Origin: Saprospiraceae bacterium
Lineage (GTDB): Bacteria; Bacteroidota; Bacteroidia; Chitinophagales; Saprospiraceae
Direction: 5' to 3'
Assembly (NCBI GenBank): GCA_024103005.1
Contig: JAGFJA010000008.1
Location: 36,929 to 100,928 of the forward strand
DNA length: 64,000 nucleotides
Both the position numbers and the translations under genes were made by a program. This document shows positions 1 to 11,900 of this stretch, in pieces (position 1 is the first letter of the stretch; each line of letters begins with the position of its first letter). The notes beneath the pieces are model-generated. The model did not search any database and had not been told where the DNA came from. It worked only from the letters and a program-made list of their open reading frames with translations.

Positions 1-434
1 TGGGCATACTTCGGAACCTGTTTAGCAGAGGTAGCAAAGTGCCAATTGCCTAAGCCTCCTCTTCCACCGGGAGTCAGAATACGTTTCTGGCGGTCGTGAG
101 TGATTTCGAACAGGACTTCACCCGTTTCAGCACTCTTAGCCACGGTGCCCAGCGGAACTTCAAGGATAACATCCTTACCGCTTCTTCCTGTACGGTTGTT
201 TTTAGAGCCGTTGACACCGTTTTCTGCGATGACGTGTTTGCGGTATTTGAGATTGAGAAGCGTCCAAACATTGCGGTTTCCTTTGAGGATGATGTGTCCT
301 CCCCGGCCGCCGTCTCCGCCATCCGGTCCACCTTTGGCATTCATCTTATCTCTGAAATAGTGATGCGAGCCGGCTCCGCCCTTTCCCGAGCGACAGCATA
401 TTTTGACATAATCGATAAAGTTCTGGTCTGCCAT
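1..434 (-). CDS. obg: GTPase Obg (CgtA), N-terminal part, cut by window edge
   Basis: Reading the minus strand from the ATG at 434 gives an open frame to the window edge. It begins MADQNFIDYVKICCRSGKGG and continues with the glycine-rich blocks GGPDGGDGGRGGH and PGGRGGLGN. These are hallmarks of the Obg fold that precedes the GTPase domain. About 144 codons are visible; the G domain lies outside the window. Obg is a ribosome-associated GTPase needed for 50S assembly and stress control. Plus-strand frames over the same bases (for example 96-470) are shadows. The call is secure from the glycine-rich motif; function is family knowledge. Confidence 0.93.
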   Translation of the reverse strand, partial: MADQNFIDYVKICCRSGKGGAGSHHYFRDKMNAKGGPDGGDGGRGGHIILKGNRNVWTLLNLKYRKHVIAENGVNGSKNNRTGRSGKDVILEVPLGTVAKSAETGEVLFEITHDRQKRILTPGGRGGLGNWHFATSAKQVPKYA

Positions 435-503
435 AGCGCTGCAAAGATGCAAAAAAAATGCTTGTGTTGATGCAATACATAAGTTTGAGCGAGGAAATGA
501 GGG

Positions 504-1199
504 TCAAAATTCCCTTCTCCGATTAAAGTGATAGACAGCATTCAATCCAAAGTAGTTTTTAAAACTTTTAACCTCATCCTGTACCTTATCAAATTCCGGC
601 CTCAAACCAAAGTAGGCTGAATATTCAGGGTTCAGGCTAATATGCTTGCCTAAGTAAACGGCATAAGATAAATTTAACCGAAGACCGGGAAGGCCATTCC
701 TGTTCATATCCGCCACTTCTGAAGTGACATCGACAACCTGCGAAAGGTCAGAGGTCTTATAGCGTATGCCTGAAATATCTTCCTGAAGCAAAATACTGTA
801 TTCAAAACCAAGGTTTACTTCGAAATTTTTCCAGAAATTAAAATTTATCGGATATACTGTGATGGCCATCATGTCTTTTTCCAATAGGATATCAGTAGTA
901 TATGTCTCAGGAGTGGGGGCAGAAGTCATCAGAAAATTGGTCTTCATCCGTTCAATTCCAATCCCGATTTTTAACTTATAACGTCCATCAAAAAATTTAT
1001 CAGACGCTATCAATCCTGCCCTGGAAGTCCATTTACCTTTTGAAGAAAAACTACCAGCGCCTTCCAAAGCCTTTGTGCGGTAATCTGTCAGGTAAGGGTG
1101 TGTTATTCCGGCATAAATCCCGATAGATTGACCGTATCCATTATTGATAAAAAAAAGGAAAGTAATAAATATTGCCACTTGTTGCAGGAAAGTGTTCAT
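504..1199 (-). CDS. Putative outer-membrane beta-barrel protein, function unknown
   Basis: This encodes 231 residues from the ATG at 1199. A further in-frame ATG at 1238 would put 13 extra residues before the hydrophobic signal segment (residues 5-20, ending near YGQ), so the downstream start is preferred. The mature part has alternating aromatic/hydrophobic strands (YKLKIGIGIERMK, FEVNLGFEYSILL, LRLNLSYAVYLG) and ends with a strand-like AVYHFNRRREF. This pattern resembles small Bacteroidota outer-membrane barrels. No enzymatic motif is visible. It is codirectional with obg but separated by about 70 bases. The family is inferred only from composition and strand pattern. Confidence 0.6.
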   Translation of the reverse strand: MNTFLQQVAIFITFLFFINNGYGQSIGIYAGITHPYLTDYRTKALEGAGSFSSKGKWTSRAGLIASDKFFDGRYKLKIGIGIERMKTNFLMTSAPTPETYTTDILLEKDMMAITVYPINFNFWKNFEVNLGFEYSILLQEDISGIRYKTSDLSQVVDVTSEVADMNRNGLPGLRLNLSYAVYLGKHISLNPEYSAYFGLRPEFDKVQDEVKSFKNYFGLNAVYHFNRRREF

Positions 1200-1527
1200 T
1201 GTCAGAATTGATAATTTTTTGAATCCAAAGATAATCAAAGTTCTCTTAGCCGGTATATTAAGACAATATTATCGCTTAAAATTATCCCGAAATATCGTCG
1301 GTCTTTCTTCCATAACTTAAATACTGCCAAACAGCAGCATTATTCTATCTAAAACCTATTCATTTGGAACTTCAAACTCCTCAATCCGACTTTTTGGCAT
1401 AAATCAATGATAATGAGTGTCATAATTGCATACAAAATGTTATTTACCTGACAAAATAGCCTACTTTTTTACTTAAATCCAAGTTGGTTTGTAATTTGGT
1501 GGTAAATAAATACAAAAACAACACAAT
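1200..1527. other. Intergenic region between divergent genes
   Basis: This 328-base AT-rich spacer lies between the minus-strand barrel gene and clpB. It must hold promoters for both. A degenerate -7-like element (TAATTTGG, 1492-1499) lies 29 bases before clpB, but I see no well-spaced TTG partner. No reading frame or repeat is convincing. Confidence 0.4.
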
Positions 1528-4191
1528 ATGACTTTAGATAATTTCACAATAAATGCGCAAGATGCCATCATCAAGGCGCAACAAATAGCAACAGATCGTT
1601 CGCAACAGACGGTCGATACTTCTCATTTACTCAGGGGTATTATTGACACGGATGAAAGTGTTATTGCTTTCCTTCTGAACAAGATGGCCGTTGACATACA
1701 ACAGGTTAAAGCTGAGAATGAAAAATTGATTGACCTGATACCCAAGGTACAGGGTGCCGACAAACATTTCCTGTCACCTGATGCCAATAGTGCAGTAGCG
1801 AAAGCAAAAGATGCCATGAAAGAATTCGGAGACGAGTTTATTTCACTCGAGTTACTTCTTTATGGTATTTTGCAAGGAAGGGATCGAACTGCACAGCTTT
1901 TGAAAGACAAAGGGATGACTACGGCCGGATTGAAAACAGCCATCCAGGAATTACGCAAGGGCAATAAAGTCAACTCTCAAAGCGGTGACAGCGGCTACAA
2001 CTCACTCGGCAAATATGCCATCAACCTCAATGAACGTGCTGAATCAGGGAAGTTGGATCCCATCATAGGCAGAGATGAGGAAATAAGGAGGGTCATGCAC
2101 ATATTATCCCGAAGGAAAAAGAATAATCCTATCTTAGTTGGTGAAGCAGGGGTAGGTAAGACGGCAATTGTAGAAGGCATAGCATGGCGGATTATAAAGC
2201 AGGATGTGCCTGAGAATCTAAGGACTAAAACCATTTATAGTCTTGACTTATCTGCATTGGTTGCAGGGGCTAAATTCAAGGGAGAATTTGAAGAAAGGCT
2301 TAAAGCGGTTATAAAGGAAGTAACCGACAGCAATGGAGAAATCATATTATTTATTGATGAGATCCATACGCTTATAGGTGCAGGGGGAGGCAACGGAGCC
2401 ATGGACGCTGCCAACATTCTTAAACCTGCTTTAGCGCGTGGCGAATTGCATGCAATCGGTGCCACTACGCTGGATGAATATCAAAAATATTTTGAGAAGG
2501 ATGCAGCACTTGTCCGACGTTTTCAGAATGTCATGGTAGATGAACCAAGTGTGGAAGATACCATTTCAATTCTCAGAGGACTTCAGGAAAAATATGAAGT
2601 TTTCCACAAAATAGAGATTCTCGATGAGGCCCTCATTGCCGCAGCAGAGATGTCACACCGCTATATTGCTGACCGCCAATTGCCGGATAAGGCTATCGAT
2701 CTCATTGATGAAGCTGCTGCAAAATTGCGTCTAGAGTTGAACTCCATGCCGGACGATATAGATGAGCTGGATCGAAAGGTAAGGCAGCTGGAGATAGAGC
2801 GCGAGGCAATCAAACGGGAGAAAGACGAGAAAAAGCTCAATGCGATAAATGAATCCATAGCCAATTCGAGACAACAACTAGACTCTCTGATGGCCAAATG
2901 GAGGAATGAAAAGGCTATCATAGACCGTATCAATGCTCTTCGTGAAGAGATTGAGGAACTTGAAAGAAAGGCGCAGAAAGCTGAAAGGGAGAGCGACTTC
3001 GAAACAGTGGCCAAAATCCGGTACGGAGAGCTGCAGAAAAAACAACAAGAGCTAAAAGACTCAGAGGCCCAGCTCAATGAATTGCCTGAAGGTTCCCGTT
3101 TTACTGCACAGCAGGTTACTGCCAATGATATTGCCGATGTCGTATCCAAGTGGACCGGCATCCCGGTTTCAAAATTACAACAAAGTGAAAAAGAAAAACT
3201 CCTCAATCTGGAGAAGGAAATAGGCAAGATGATTGTCGGTCAGACAGAGGCAGTTCAGGCAGTCAGTGATGCAGTCAGGAGGAACAGAGCCGGATTGAGT
3301 GACGGGAAACGTCCGGTAGGATCCTTCATCTTCCTTGGTCCTACCGGAGTCGGAAAGACTGAGCTGACTAAGGCGCTGGCAGATGTTCTTTTTGATGATA
3401 AGGACGCCATCATCCGCATAGACATGAGTGAATACATGGAAAAACACACCGTGTCACGGCTCATAGGCGCTCCTCCGGGATATGTAGGCTACGAAGAAGG
3501 CGGGCAGTTGACTGAAGCAGTCAGACATCGCCCCTACTCTATTGTGCTTTTGGATGAAATAGAGAAAGCTCATGCAGATGTATTCAATGTCCTTTTACAA
3601 GTACTTGATGACGGACATCTGACTGACGGCAAGGGTAGGCAGGTGAACTTTAAGAATACCATTATCATCATGACCTCCAATCTCGGATCAAGTATCATTC
3701 TTGAAAATTTTGAGGACTTAGGATTTATCGATTCTAAGCGTCGGGAAGAGGTTTTGGAAACCACTAAACTAGAAGTGTTTGAATTGCTCAAACAGTCGAT
3801 GAAGCCTGAGTTTCTCAACCGAGTGGACGAGACTATCATGTTTTTACCGCTCACCAAGGATGAGATAGAAAGGATACTGTTTATCCAGATGGGTGCGATC
3901 AATAAACTATTAAAGAATCAGGAAATGAGTATTCAACTGGAGCCTAGTGCAGTAGATTTATTGGTTAGTCAGGGGTATGATCCGCAGTTTGGTGCAAGGC
4001 CATTGAAAAGAGTATTACAAAGAGAGCTTATCAATGAATTGTCCAAGAAGATTCTTCGGGGTGATTTTGTTGCCGGAGATGTCATAGTAGCAGAAGGTAA
4101 CAATATGGAACTAACCTTCCATAAAGAATCTGATACCGATAAGAATGACGATAAAACTACCACTGAAGGATCAAAGCAAGTGACTGAATAA
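1528..4191 (+). CDS. clpB: ATP-dependent disaggregase ClpB
   Basis: This 887-residue protein has the full ClpB/Hsp104 layout. The N-terminal substrate domain covers about 1-145. AAA-1 has Walker A GEAGVGKT at 205-212 and Walker [10 protein letters not shown] near 273-281. The charged coiled-coil middle domain spans about 400-530. AAA-2 has GPTGVGKT at 604-611 and Walker [11 protein letters not shown] near 675, followed by the C-terminal [13 protein letters not shown] motif. The long middle domain separates it from ClpA and ClpC. It works with DnaK to resolve protein aggregates in the cytoplasm. A short acidic/Lys-rich tail ends the protein. It is monocistronic, with a strong terminator directly downstream. 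Confidence 0.97.
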   Translation: MTLDNFTINAQDAIIKAQQIATDRSQQTVDTSHLLRGIIDTDESVIAFLLNKMAVDIQQVKAENEKLIDLIPKVQGADKHFLSPDANSAVAKAKDAMKEFGDEFISLELLLYGILQGRDRTAQLLKDKGMTTAGLKTAIQELRKGNKVNSQSGDSGYNSLGKYAINLNERAESGKLDPIIGRDEEIRRVMHILSRRKKNNPILVGEAGVGKTAIVEGIAWRIIKQDVPENLRTKTIYSLDLSALVAGAKFKGEFEERLKAVIKEVTDSNGEIILFIDEIHTLIGAGGGNGAMDAANILKPALARGELHAIGATTLDEYQKYFEKDAALVRRFQNVMVDEPSVEDTISILRGLQEKYEVFHKIEILDEALIAAAEMSHRYIADRQLPDKAIDLIDEAAAKLRLELNSMPDDIDELDRKVRQLEIEREAIKREKDEKKLNAINESIANSRQQLDSLMAKWRNEKAIIDRINALREEIEELERKAQKAERESDFETVAKIRYGELQKKQQELKDSEAQLNELPEGSRFTAQQVTANDIADVVSKWTGIPVSKLQQSEKEKLLNLEKEIGKMIVGQTEAVQAVSDAVRRNRAGLSDGKRPVGSFIFLGPTGVGKTELTKALADVLFDDKDAIIRIDMSEYMEKHTVSRLIGAPPGYVGYEEGGQLTEAVRHRPYSIVLLDEIEKAHADVFNVLLQVLDDGHLTDGKGRQVNFKNTIIIMTSNLGSSIILENFEDLGFIDSKRREEVLETTKLEVFELLKQSMKPEFLNRVDETIMFLPLTKDEIERILFIQMGAINKLLKNQEMSIQLEPSAVDLLVSQGYDPQFGARPLKRVLQRELINELSKKILRGDFVAGDVIVAEGNNMELTFHKESDTDKNDDKTTTEGSKQVTE

Positions 4192-4225
4192 GTTCAGAAA
4201 GAGGCACAGGAAATAAAAATGGTGT

Positions 4226-4263
4226 ATAGGCAGTGCTTTAAGTGAGTGCTGCCTATTTTTCTT
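4226..4263 (+). terminator. Rho-independent terminator of clpB
   Basis: A perfect 8-bp stem (ATAGGCAG at 4226-4233 with CTGCCTAT at 4249-4256) is followed by a T-rich run, 35 bases after the clpB stop. Confidence 0.85.
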
Positions 4264-4314
4264 ATTATAGTAGTATATCAAGTTAGTGAAGTTTCTGAAC
4301 AACGATTTAATTCA

Positions 4315-4370
4315 GGAGTCCGGTTTGAGAAAGCCTATACTAGGGCGTTTGATAGATCCGCTGTTTATTA
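4315..4370 (+). repeat. Dispersed degenerate repeat, copy 1
   Basis: This 56-base segment aligns without gaps to 24779-24834 with 41 of 56 identical bases (shared blocks CGGTTTGAGA and CGCTGTTT). Both copies lie in gene-poor regions. The final CGCTGTTT block occurs a second time just downstream in this copy. Confidence 0.55.
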
Positions 4371-4965
4371 ATTTCGCTGTTTGATATCCCGGATTTTAGT
4401 AATACCGACGCGCCTATTTTTTTTGGGGCAGCTGGATCAATACAAATGGAATTACAGTCAGGATATTATCAGAAAGGCATACATTAACATAAACAATTTA
4501 TAATCAAAGGTTGAGGTAAATATATTTAAATATTTAATGTCTAAATTATTCTGATAGAGTCCGGATAAAAATTTTATGGAGTTGGTGGCACAAGTTTGCA
4601 ATTTGCCCGGCGAAGAAGATCACAGCTTTCGAATCACTATTTCCCTTCTAATATCGCCAGAAGTCGCTCATTCACATACAATTTTTCTTTGCCTACCATC
4701 ACTGACTTTAATAAGAGGTGTTTTTCTTTAGTTTTCAGATAGTTTCCGACGAGAGTAAAAATTTGGAAAATTTACACTCATTGTATTAATAAGGGTAAAA
4801 GTTACGCCCATTTGTTTTCGTCGGTGAGCCGGAGCAGGTCGCGGGTAACGAGAAAAGTAGGGATGGAAGATGGATGCGCAGACTGAGGTGATTGTTTCGG
4901 ATTGATATGATTGTGATTATAATGCAAAATTGCACCGGGAGGCCGTGGAATAATCGCATACAAAT

Positions 4966-5040
4966 GGTCGCACCTACGGAGCTCTGATTACGGCTTTGGC
5001 GCAATATCTACCAAATGGTCGTGCCTACAGCACTTCATGA
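4966..5040 (+). repeat. Pair of GGTCG...CCTAC hairpin repeats, 51-bp period
   Basis: Two units start with GGTCG at 4966 and 5017, 51 bases apart, each carrying a small hairpin with a CTACA/CTACG loop. The second has stem GTGC/GCAC around CTACA. Related units occur at 24950, 25002 and 25198, the first two spaced 52 bases. The shared linker reads roughly TCTACCAAATGGTCG. Confidence 0.6.
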
Positions 5041-5873
5041 TCATACTTTTGAATTCAATTTGGAATGGGGAAAAGAAACAAAGGATGTGATTGGGATATT
5101 TGGGTGAAGGGATAGAACACAGATGAGCTTGCGTCGAAAGGAAATCTTATGTGGAATTCCCCGGATATTCAACTCAAATGCGTCAAGAGCAAAAAACGAG
5201 GTTTCCCCGAATATTATACGCTCGTTTCCGTTTCGCTCACCTTTGCGTCCAAACAAAATTAATTTTGGGAACGATTGAAATGTAAACAGGAATTCTTGGA
5301 TTCCTATAATTTGTAACCTTGCGATGGTTTCCGCGTAGCTACTTATTTTAGGTATAAAAATATCGGTATTGGTATAACCAGCAGATATACATTTTGTTAT
5401 ATATTATATTTGCCTACAACAGGGTCAACAGAAAAAACGAATAATTGTATTTATCTGTATAAAATTAGGGAGATCAATTCAGTTTTGAGGCACTGGTTAT
5501 TTATTGTAAGTCATGTATCTCACTCAGATAATAAAGCAGCAATATTCCTCCAGCTAATAAAGTTACCATTTGAGGTTTTGAAATTTTCATCTCCTCCGTA
5601 AATTAAATTTAAAGATTCCGGTGGTGTTTCGTTTTGTTTCTGCCAATATTTGAGATTGGCAAAGAAATGAGTATTTCTGGTTTGGACGACCTTTACGTCA
5701 AAGTGAACTTGGGCCTATCTTTTATCAAGGATAATATCTATTTTTTTCTCCTCCTTGTTTTGCCTGTCTGCCTCGCACCGGTAAGCGTTATTACGGGAAA
5801 TTTATTCCTCAAAGCTACAAAAATAGAAGATGAAATTTGCCTGTTGATCATGGCACAAATGTACGTATATTTT

Positions 5874-5908
5874 TGGACAAATCCGCAATCAGAATGCGGA
5901 TTTGTCCA
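5874..5908. repeat. Perfect 14-bp inverted repeat (hairpin)
   Basis: TGGACAAATCCGCA (5874-5887) and TGCGGATTTGTCCA (5895-5908) are perfect reverse complements with a 7-base loop. It lies 75 bases beyond the stop of the giant minus-strand gene. Its T-run is on the plus-strand side (TTTTGCTT), so it is not an ideal terminator for that gene. It may be a terminator of either strand or a mobile-element remnant. Confidence 0.6.
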
Positions 5909-5982
5909 TTTTGCTTAAAATACATCCGTAAGGCTGACTATTTCAATAAACCATCAAGAGCGATCATACACAAACCTCATAT

Positions 5983-8900
5983 TTACCTCACGATGGTCAC
6001 ATCCCCATTTAGAAACAGTTGCCTGCCATCGCAGCCATCTACTTCCGCTATCCAGACATAAACACCCGGATCCATTGGCTTTCCGCGATGACTGCCGTCC
6101 CAGCCGAAGTTGGCATTTCGCGGATCGATGTCCTGCTGCTCACACATCAATGCTCCCCAGCGGTCAAAGACGCGGAATGACCTGACACTGTACACCCTTT
6201 CATCAAAATACAGCTTAAACACATCGTTGATACCGTCATAATTGGGCGAGAAGGCATTGGGGGAGAAGTAGGGAATTTCATTGTCGTATTTGATATTGAT
6301 CCTTGTTTCTATCTCACAGCCTGACCTATTTTTAAGGCGGACAAGGTAATAGGCAGACCGATGTTCAGTCACATTTTCGATCAGCCCTGATGCATCCTCT
6401 ATGAGTTTCTGACCTGCATACCACAGCACTTGCTCTATCTCCGAAGGGTCTAGGTCTGTAACCACAGTTAGCACGATGGTATCCTGACAGTGTATGAGCG
6501 TATCACCTTCTATATCCAACTGTATCGGTGGCGGATTGTCCACGGTATAATCACGATAAGTGATGCAGCCATTGGCGTCCGTAATCTTGATTTGATAGGA
6601 TCCCGGTGGCAAATCATCAAACAACCCACTTACATTTTCTTTCGATATAGGACCTGATAATGAGTAGGTAAACGGTGGAGTGCCTCCATCGATGTGGCTA
6701 ATATGAATCGACCCTTTGTTGTCGCTGTGGCAGATGTTTGGCATTGATGCTCCAGAAACGTCTTGAATAAAAGCCGCTCCTACCCTTACCTCGACTGTGT
6801 CCGTGTCGGTGCAACCATCAGGATTGGTAAGTGACACCAAGTATAAACCGGGTGTGACAATAGTTTGCACTGCCTGTTTCGGATCGTCCAGCATCTGACC
6901 GGTGATTGTAGTCCGGTTAATATCGGCGTTCTGTACACTATTCTGTGAGTCACCTACCATCGCCTGTGGGCTGTGGCAGTCGATTATCTGATCATCGCCC
7001 GCATAAGCTATAGGGGTGGGCTTCAACACGATCGTTACTTCGACCTCATCTGACGGGCAAGACCCTGCTCCCGGCACTGTATATTTTAAATGATAAGTAC
7101 CACCGGGCACATTGGTGAGAGATAGTGTCCCCTGTGTATTATCTATGCTACCTGCAGGCAAATCCCCACTCTGCCAAGTCCCGAAGGTATCTTCACCTGA
7201 TAACATATCTCCCAGGGTTATAACCGTATCCCGACCTGTGCATACCGGAGTAAAAGTATTCGCCGCACCCGCAGTAGGCTGCTGTATCACCTGAATGATT
7301 TCACTGGACGACATAGGACAACCTGCCGGTGTATTGGTCAATTCATAGGTAATCGTATAGGCGCCTGCCTGCTGATTAAATGGATTGAAGGTACCATTCA
7401 ACGGCTTGGGATTAGTCACTCCGGGACCGGCTGTAAGAAACCAAGAACCTTGCTGTGTGCCGGGACAGATCAGTGTTGAAAGGTCTAATGGCGTATTATT
7501 CAGATTGCACAAAGGCTGATTGTATTCATTGGTACAGATGATGGGGCAACATTCCTTGACGGTAATCAGGATGGTATCCTTCGCTTCAGGACAAGGAGCC
7601 ATAGCATTGGTAGTGGTGGCTACAAACCTATACACTCCGGGAGCTACAGCCGTGAAGTCCTTGGCTGTCCATGGGCCCGGTGGCTCAGCTATATCTATTG
7701 ACATCCACGATACGGATGAAGGATCGCCCTGGGTTATCTTATCAGAAAAATCAATGATAGTCGTCTCGCTATTGCCGGCAGCGTTACAGACACTCGCAGT
7801 ATCTGCTGCACTAAGTATAGGCGGCTTATGAACCATAACCTGCGCCGGAGTGCTCTGTGCATCGTTGCACCCCACGCCTGCACTGGAGACAATCAGTCTA
7901 TACCAAGCCGATGAGCCACCGGATACTATGGGCTGATACGAGCTGTTAACCGCACCTGATACATCTGCCCATAGCCCTGTAGAGGAGGTACCTGATTGCC
8001 ACTGGTATGTCAATGGCGGCACACCGCCTCCGCCGGTACCCATCAGCTGCAGGGCATCGCCTTCACAGGCAGTGATATTCTGTGGTTGGGTGGTTAGATT
8101 GGGTTGGGCTACTACAGTGACTTTGGTGGTGGTGGTAGTGTCTTTACAGCCGCTGCCGGACTGGAGGATGATGCGATAATACTTATCCCCTACAGTATTT
8201 GTATTAGGACTAAGGTCTGTGGAGTTTGTTCCCGTATTGGAAAAAGGTCCCGTAGGGCTATTGCCCACTTGCCAGGTGTAAGTCAGTGTTCCGTCACCGC
8301 TGCCATTACCTTGCAATGTAAGGCTTCCGCCCTGGCATAGTGTGTTTTCAGGTAAGGATGTCAGCTGCACGGTAGGAGACGGCTTTCTGGTCACTTTTAC
8401 CACATCATAGCATCTGTCGCCACTGTTTTCTTCGAGTCTGAAGAAATAGTCTCCATTGGCAGTCATACCAGTTACCTCACCTGTGGTAGCATTGACGGTG
8501 GCCGTGGCAGGATTGCCGGGTTCGGCTACCCATACGGCACCGGATGGTGCAGTGCCAAGGGATGCGGACGTGATGCCACAGGCAGCCTGATCGATACCGG
8601 CATTGAGCGTACTGACCCGTACCGAATCAGACACAAATGCATCTACGGAACAGCCTCCATTGGTGATGGTGTAGTTAAATTCATACCGTCCGGTCTGAAC
8701 AGGGCTGAACTCTACATTTTGGCTTGTATTGTCGGGGGCGAACTTCGCTTGGCCAGACGAGGTGGGTCCTGATTTGTACGTCCATTTTGCGGTATAGCCA
8801 TCAGGCAGGTCGCTTCCATGGAGGAAGATGGCGTCTTTTACACAAATCGTATCGCCGGGGCCCAAATCAGGCCATGCCGGTAAAGGAGAGTTAATCACTG

Positions 8901-11900
8901 TCAATGTAGCTGACGTAGTAGGGCAGAAACTTGACTGGACAGTGTATAAAAACTTATACGTACCCGTGCCGCCTGTCAGCTCTATGATTAATGGATTTTC
9001 GGTGCTTTGCTTCTTGGGCAGGATTTGTGCGGATGGGCCTGATGTCTTTGTCCATACGCCATTACCCGCATCACCGGGAAATACTCCGGCTATACTGACC
9101 AACGGACTATTGCACACCTTGACCGTATCTGATAAAAAGCTCGCCTTAGGTACATAGTTGATGACGATATCATCAGAGGTCGGCTGTTCATTGCATAGTC
9201 CGCCCGGAAGCAATGTCCACCTCAGTCGTGTGCTGCCTGGTGTAAGCTGTATTGTAGCATTGGCATCCGTTATCTTCGATCCGTTGACGAATGCCGCTCC
9301 TGCGCTTGGTGTACCGGGGGCCATATCTTCGACAGTCCAGAATCCTGTCACTCCGGCTACGGCATTGGCACTAAGCGTAAAGATACCGTCTTCGGAGGCA
9401 CACAAAGTGGCATCTGCTCCGGCATTGGCTGCCGGGATGACGCCTCCTACCTTTACCGTAACATCCTTGTAGCTGCTGCACGCCCCTTTCTGCACCTGCC
9501 ATCTGAATATGTACAGACCTGCATCCACATTATTTACCTGTGTGGTGGCGGATGATGGATTGGACGGTGTGGCGTTTCCGCTCAGCACCTGCCAGATACC
9601 ACCTGTGGCAGGAGTAGCTTGGAGATTGATAGTGGTGGGCAGTACTTGATTGCATAGGATGATTGCTTCATTGTCCACTTCGGCTTTGCTTCCTACGGTG
9701 ATTACTACCGTGTCACGGCTATCAGCGCAGGATGATGACGGTAGAGATATAGTCCATACAAAGCGATAAGTACCTGTAGTAAGTCCTGTCACTGTAGTTT
9801 CAGAAGAACCCGGTGAGGCAATGACAGCCCCTGTAGGATTTCCGGCTACGGCAGACCATGTGCCTGTAGCTCCTGTCGGTGATGCTGCATTGGCTCTCAG
9901 GTCAGCCGAGGCTGTACCCATAGGCAGACATTGGTTGGATCCGGCAAACGCAGCCGCAGGACCTTCCATGCCATTGGTAGTGATGGTTACATCATCTGAT
10001 TTTTCTCCACATTTGTTCCATAGTGTATATCGCAGTACATAGACCGTATTGGCTTCTAAGCCGTACACGGTAGCCGTAGGGCTATGTATATCGCTGAATG
10101 TGGGAGGTCGCCCTGTCGTAGGGCTGATGACCGTCCATGTACCTACTGCACCCAAGGGTGTAGGTGAGGGCGTAGCGGCGAGGAGCATAGATGAACCAAA
10201 ACACAGGTTGTTCTGATCCGGCCCGGCATTGGGCTGAGGTGGTGGAGCGGATGAAGTACCTATTTTGACCGTATCGGTCAGGTCGCCGCAGTTCGCACCG
10301 CCATGACTGATATATACAAAATAATACTCTGCATCTGAACTCATACCGCTGACATCCAGCGTTCGGCTATTGATACCTGCTAAAACCGGGTCTGCTGCAT
10401 TGGCAGGTTTTTTGAGGGCTAATTTCCACTCGGGCGTAGGTACATCATTACCTATGAGCTGGCCACTTGTACCACAAAAGTACTGATCGGTACCGGCATT
10501 GGCTGCCTTGGGAGGCTGTGAGAAATCAATGATGATCGTGGCGTAGCTCTCACCGCAGGGGCTTTCATTCTCACCATAGACGATGGGGATATTGAATATA
10601 TAAGTACCCGATGGAGATGACTTGTCTATATTGAGATAGTATTCAAACCAATGCTCAGAGAAGTTGCCGCACATATCGCCCACGGCTTCAATGTTCTCTC
10701 CACCAGTCGGGGCTGATATAGGCTTATATGATCCATCCTTGAGAAAATATCGTGTAGTACCATTGACAGGAATGACATCCGATGGTATGACGAAGTGTAC
10801 GTGTGTATCACCCCAGATGACGTTCTCTTTATCACCACGACAGCCCAGATTGTATCGTGTATAGTTCGGGTCGGCACAGTCATTGCTCATGTGATACGTA
10901 AATTTCTGTCCGGGTGCTTCTATTTCTATCTTAACCTTGTATTTGGTGAGGCAGCCTGCGCTGCAGGTGATTTGATATTCGAGTTCGTAAGTGCCATTGG
11001 TGAGGTTGGTGAATATCATCGCATTGTCGCTGACCTGTGTGAGCGTGGGATTGATTTCAGACAGACCTGTCCAAAAACTACAACCGCTTTGGTTCAAACT
11101 CCATACTGACACTTCATCATCGCCTATATTGGCTACAGAACCCTCTATGAAGATGGTATCCGGCGCACCGCAGAAAAACAGATAGGCTACGCCTGTATAT
11201 CCCGCTTCACTGGAATATCTTATGTTCTTGTAAGTCTTGCCCAGATTGGGACAGTCGGCATTGGTAACACCCTTGTCTCTGGGTGGTGCCGTGAAGGTAA
11301 GTGTCTTGGTTTGGTTGTTGCAGCTTCCTGTGAAGCTGTACTGCACAGTGTAAGTAGCACCGGTCTGGAGACCGATTATCTCGGTCTCACCTGCATTGGG
11401 CGTGGCGAATGATGCGCCACCACCACCTGCCGGGCTGATCCATGACCAGGTGCCTGTACCATTGCCCTTACAGGTCGCTTTTACTATGTTGGGTTTGCCA
11501 CAGCCACCACCGAAAGCGAGTTTTAGCTCCGGTACGAACTCCTGTACGGTGACGGTCTTCGTATCGGAGTATATACAACCCTTGCCATTGGTCATGGTGT
11601 AGGTGAGACCGAAGTTGCCACCGGTGGGGCCGCAGTAGCCGATGACAGAAGTGTCGGGATAAAACACATCGCCATCTACACGGCCATTGCCTGTAGAGAC
11701 TGTCCAGTAGGCGATATAGCCCGGAGGTGGTGTATTATATCCTGTGACCGTGATGCCGCCGCTGCCATCGAAGCAAGCAACAGTCTGATCGGGGCCTGCA
11801 TCGGGAGCTGCTGCAGGAGTAACCTCGTGTGTTACATCCTGACTTACGGTGCCACCTTGACCGCAAGTAGTGGTGAGGCGGAAAGTATAGCTTCCGGCTT

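Larger units (their letters stand above)
4264..5982. other. Gene-poor region of about 1.7 kb with degenerate repeats
   Basis: No reading frame here is convincing. The longest frames (5634-5918 plus, 94 codons; 4786-5004 and 5041-5256 minus) lack recognisable motifs and typical starts. A short minus-strand stretch (about 4637-4766, ending in LYVNERLLAILEGK and a stop) reads like a coding remnant. The region carries dispersed repeats shared with 24.7-25.3 kb and a strong 14-bp hairpin, listed separately. It resembles a decayed insertion or repeat island rather than functional coding DNA. Confidence 0.5.

Noticed and set aside
4637..4766. Minus-strand fragment ending LYVNERLLAILEGK
   Set aside because: It looks coding but is only about 40 codons with a stop upstream and no start. 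At most a remnant, too weak to annotate as a gene.
5634..5918. 94-codon plus-strand frame with hydrophobic stretches
   Set aside because: No recognisable family or promoter, and the end runs through the 14-bp hairpin. It is probably a chance frame in AT-rich DNA.
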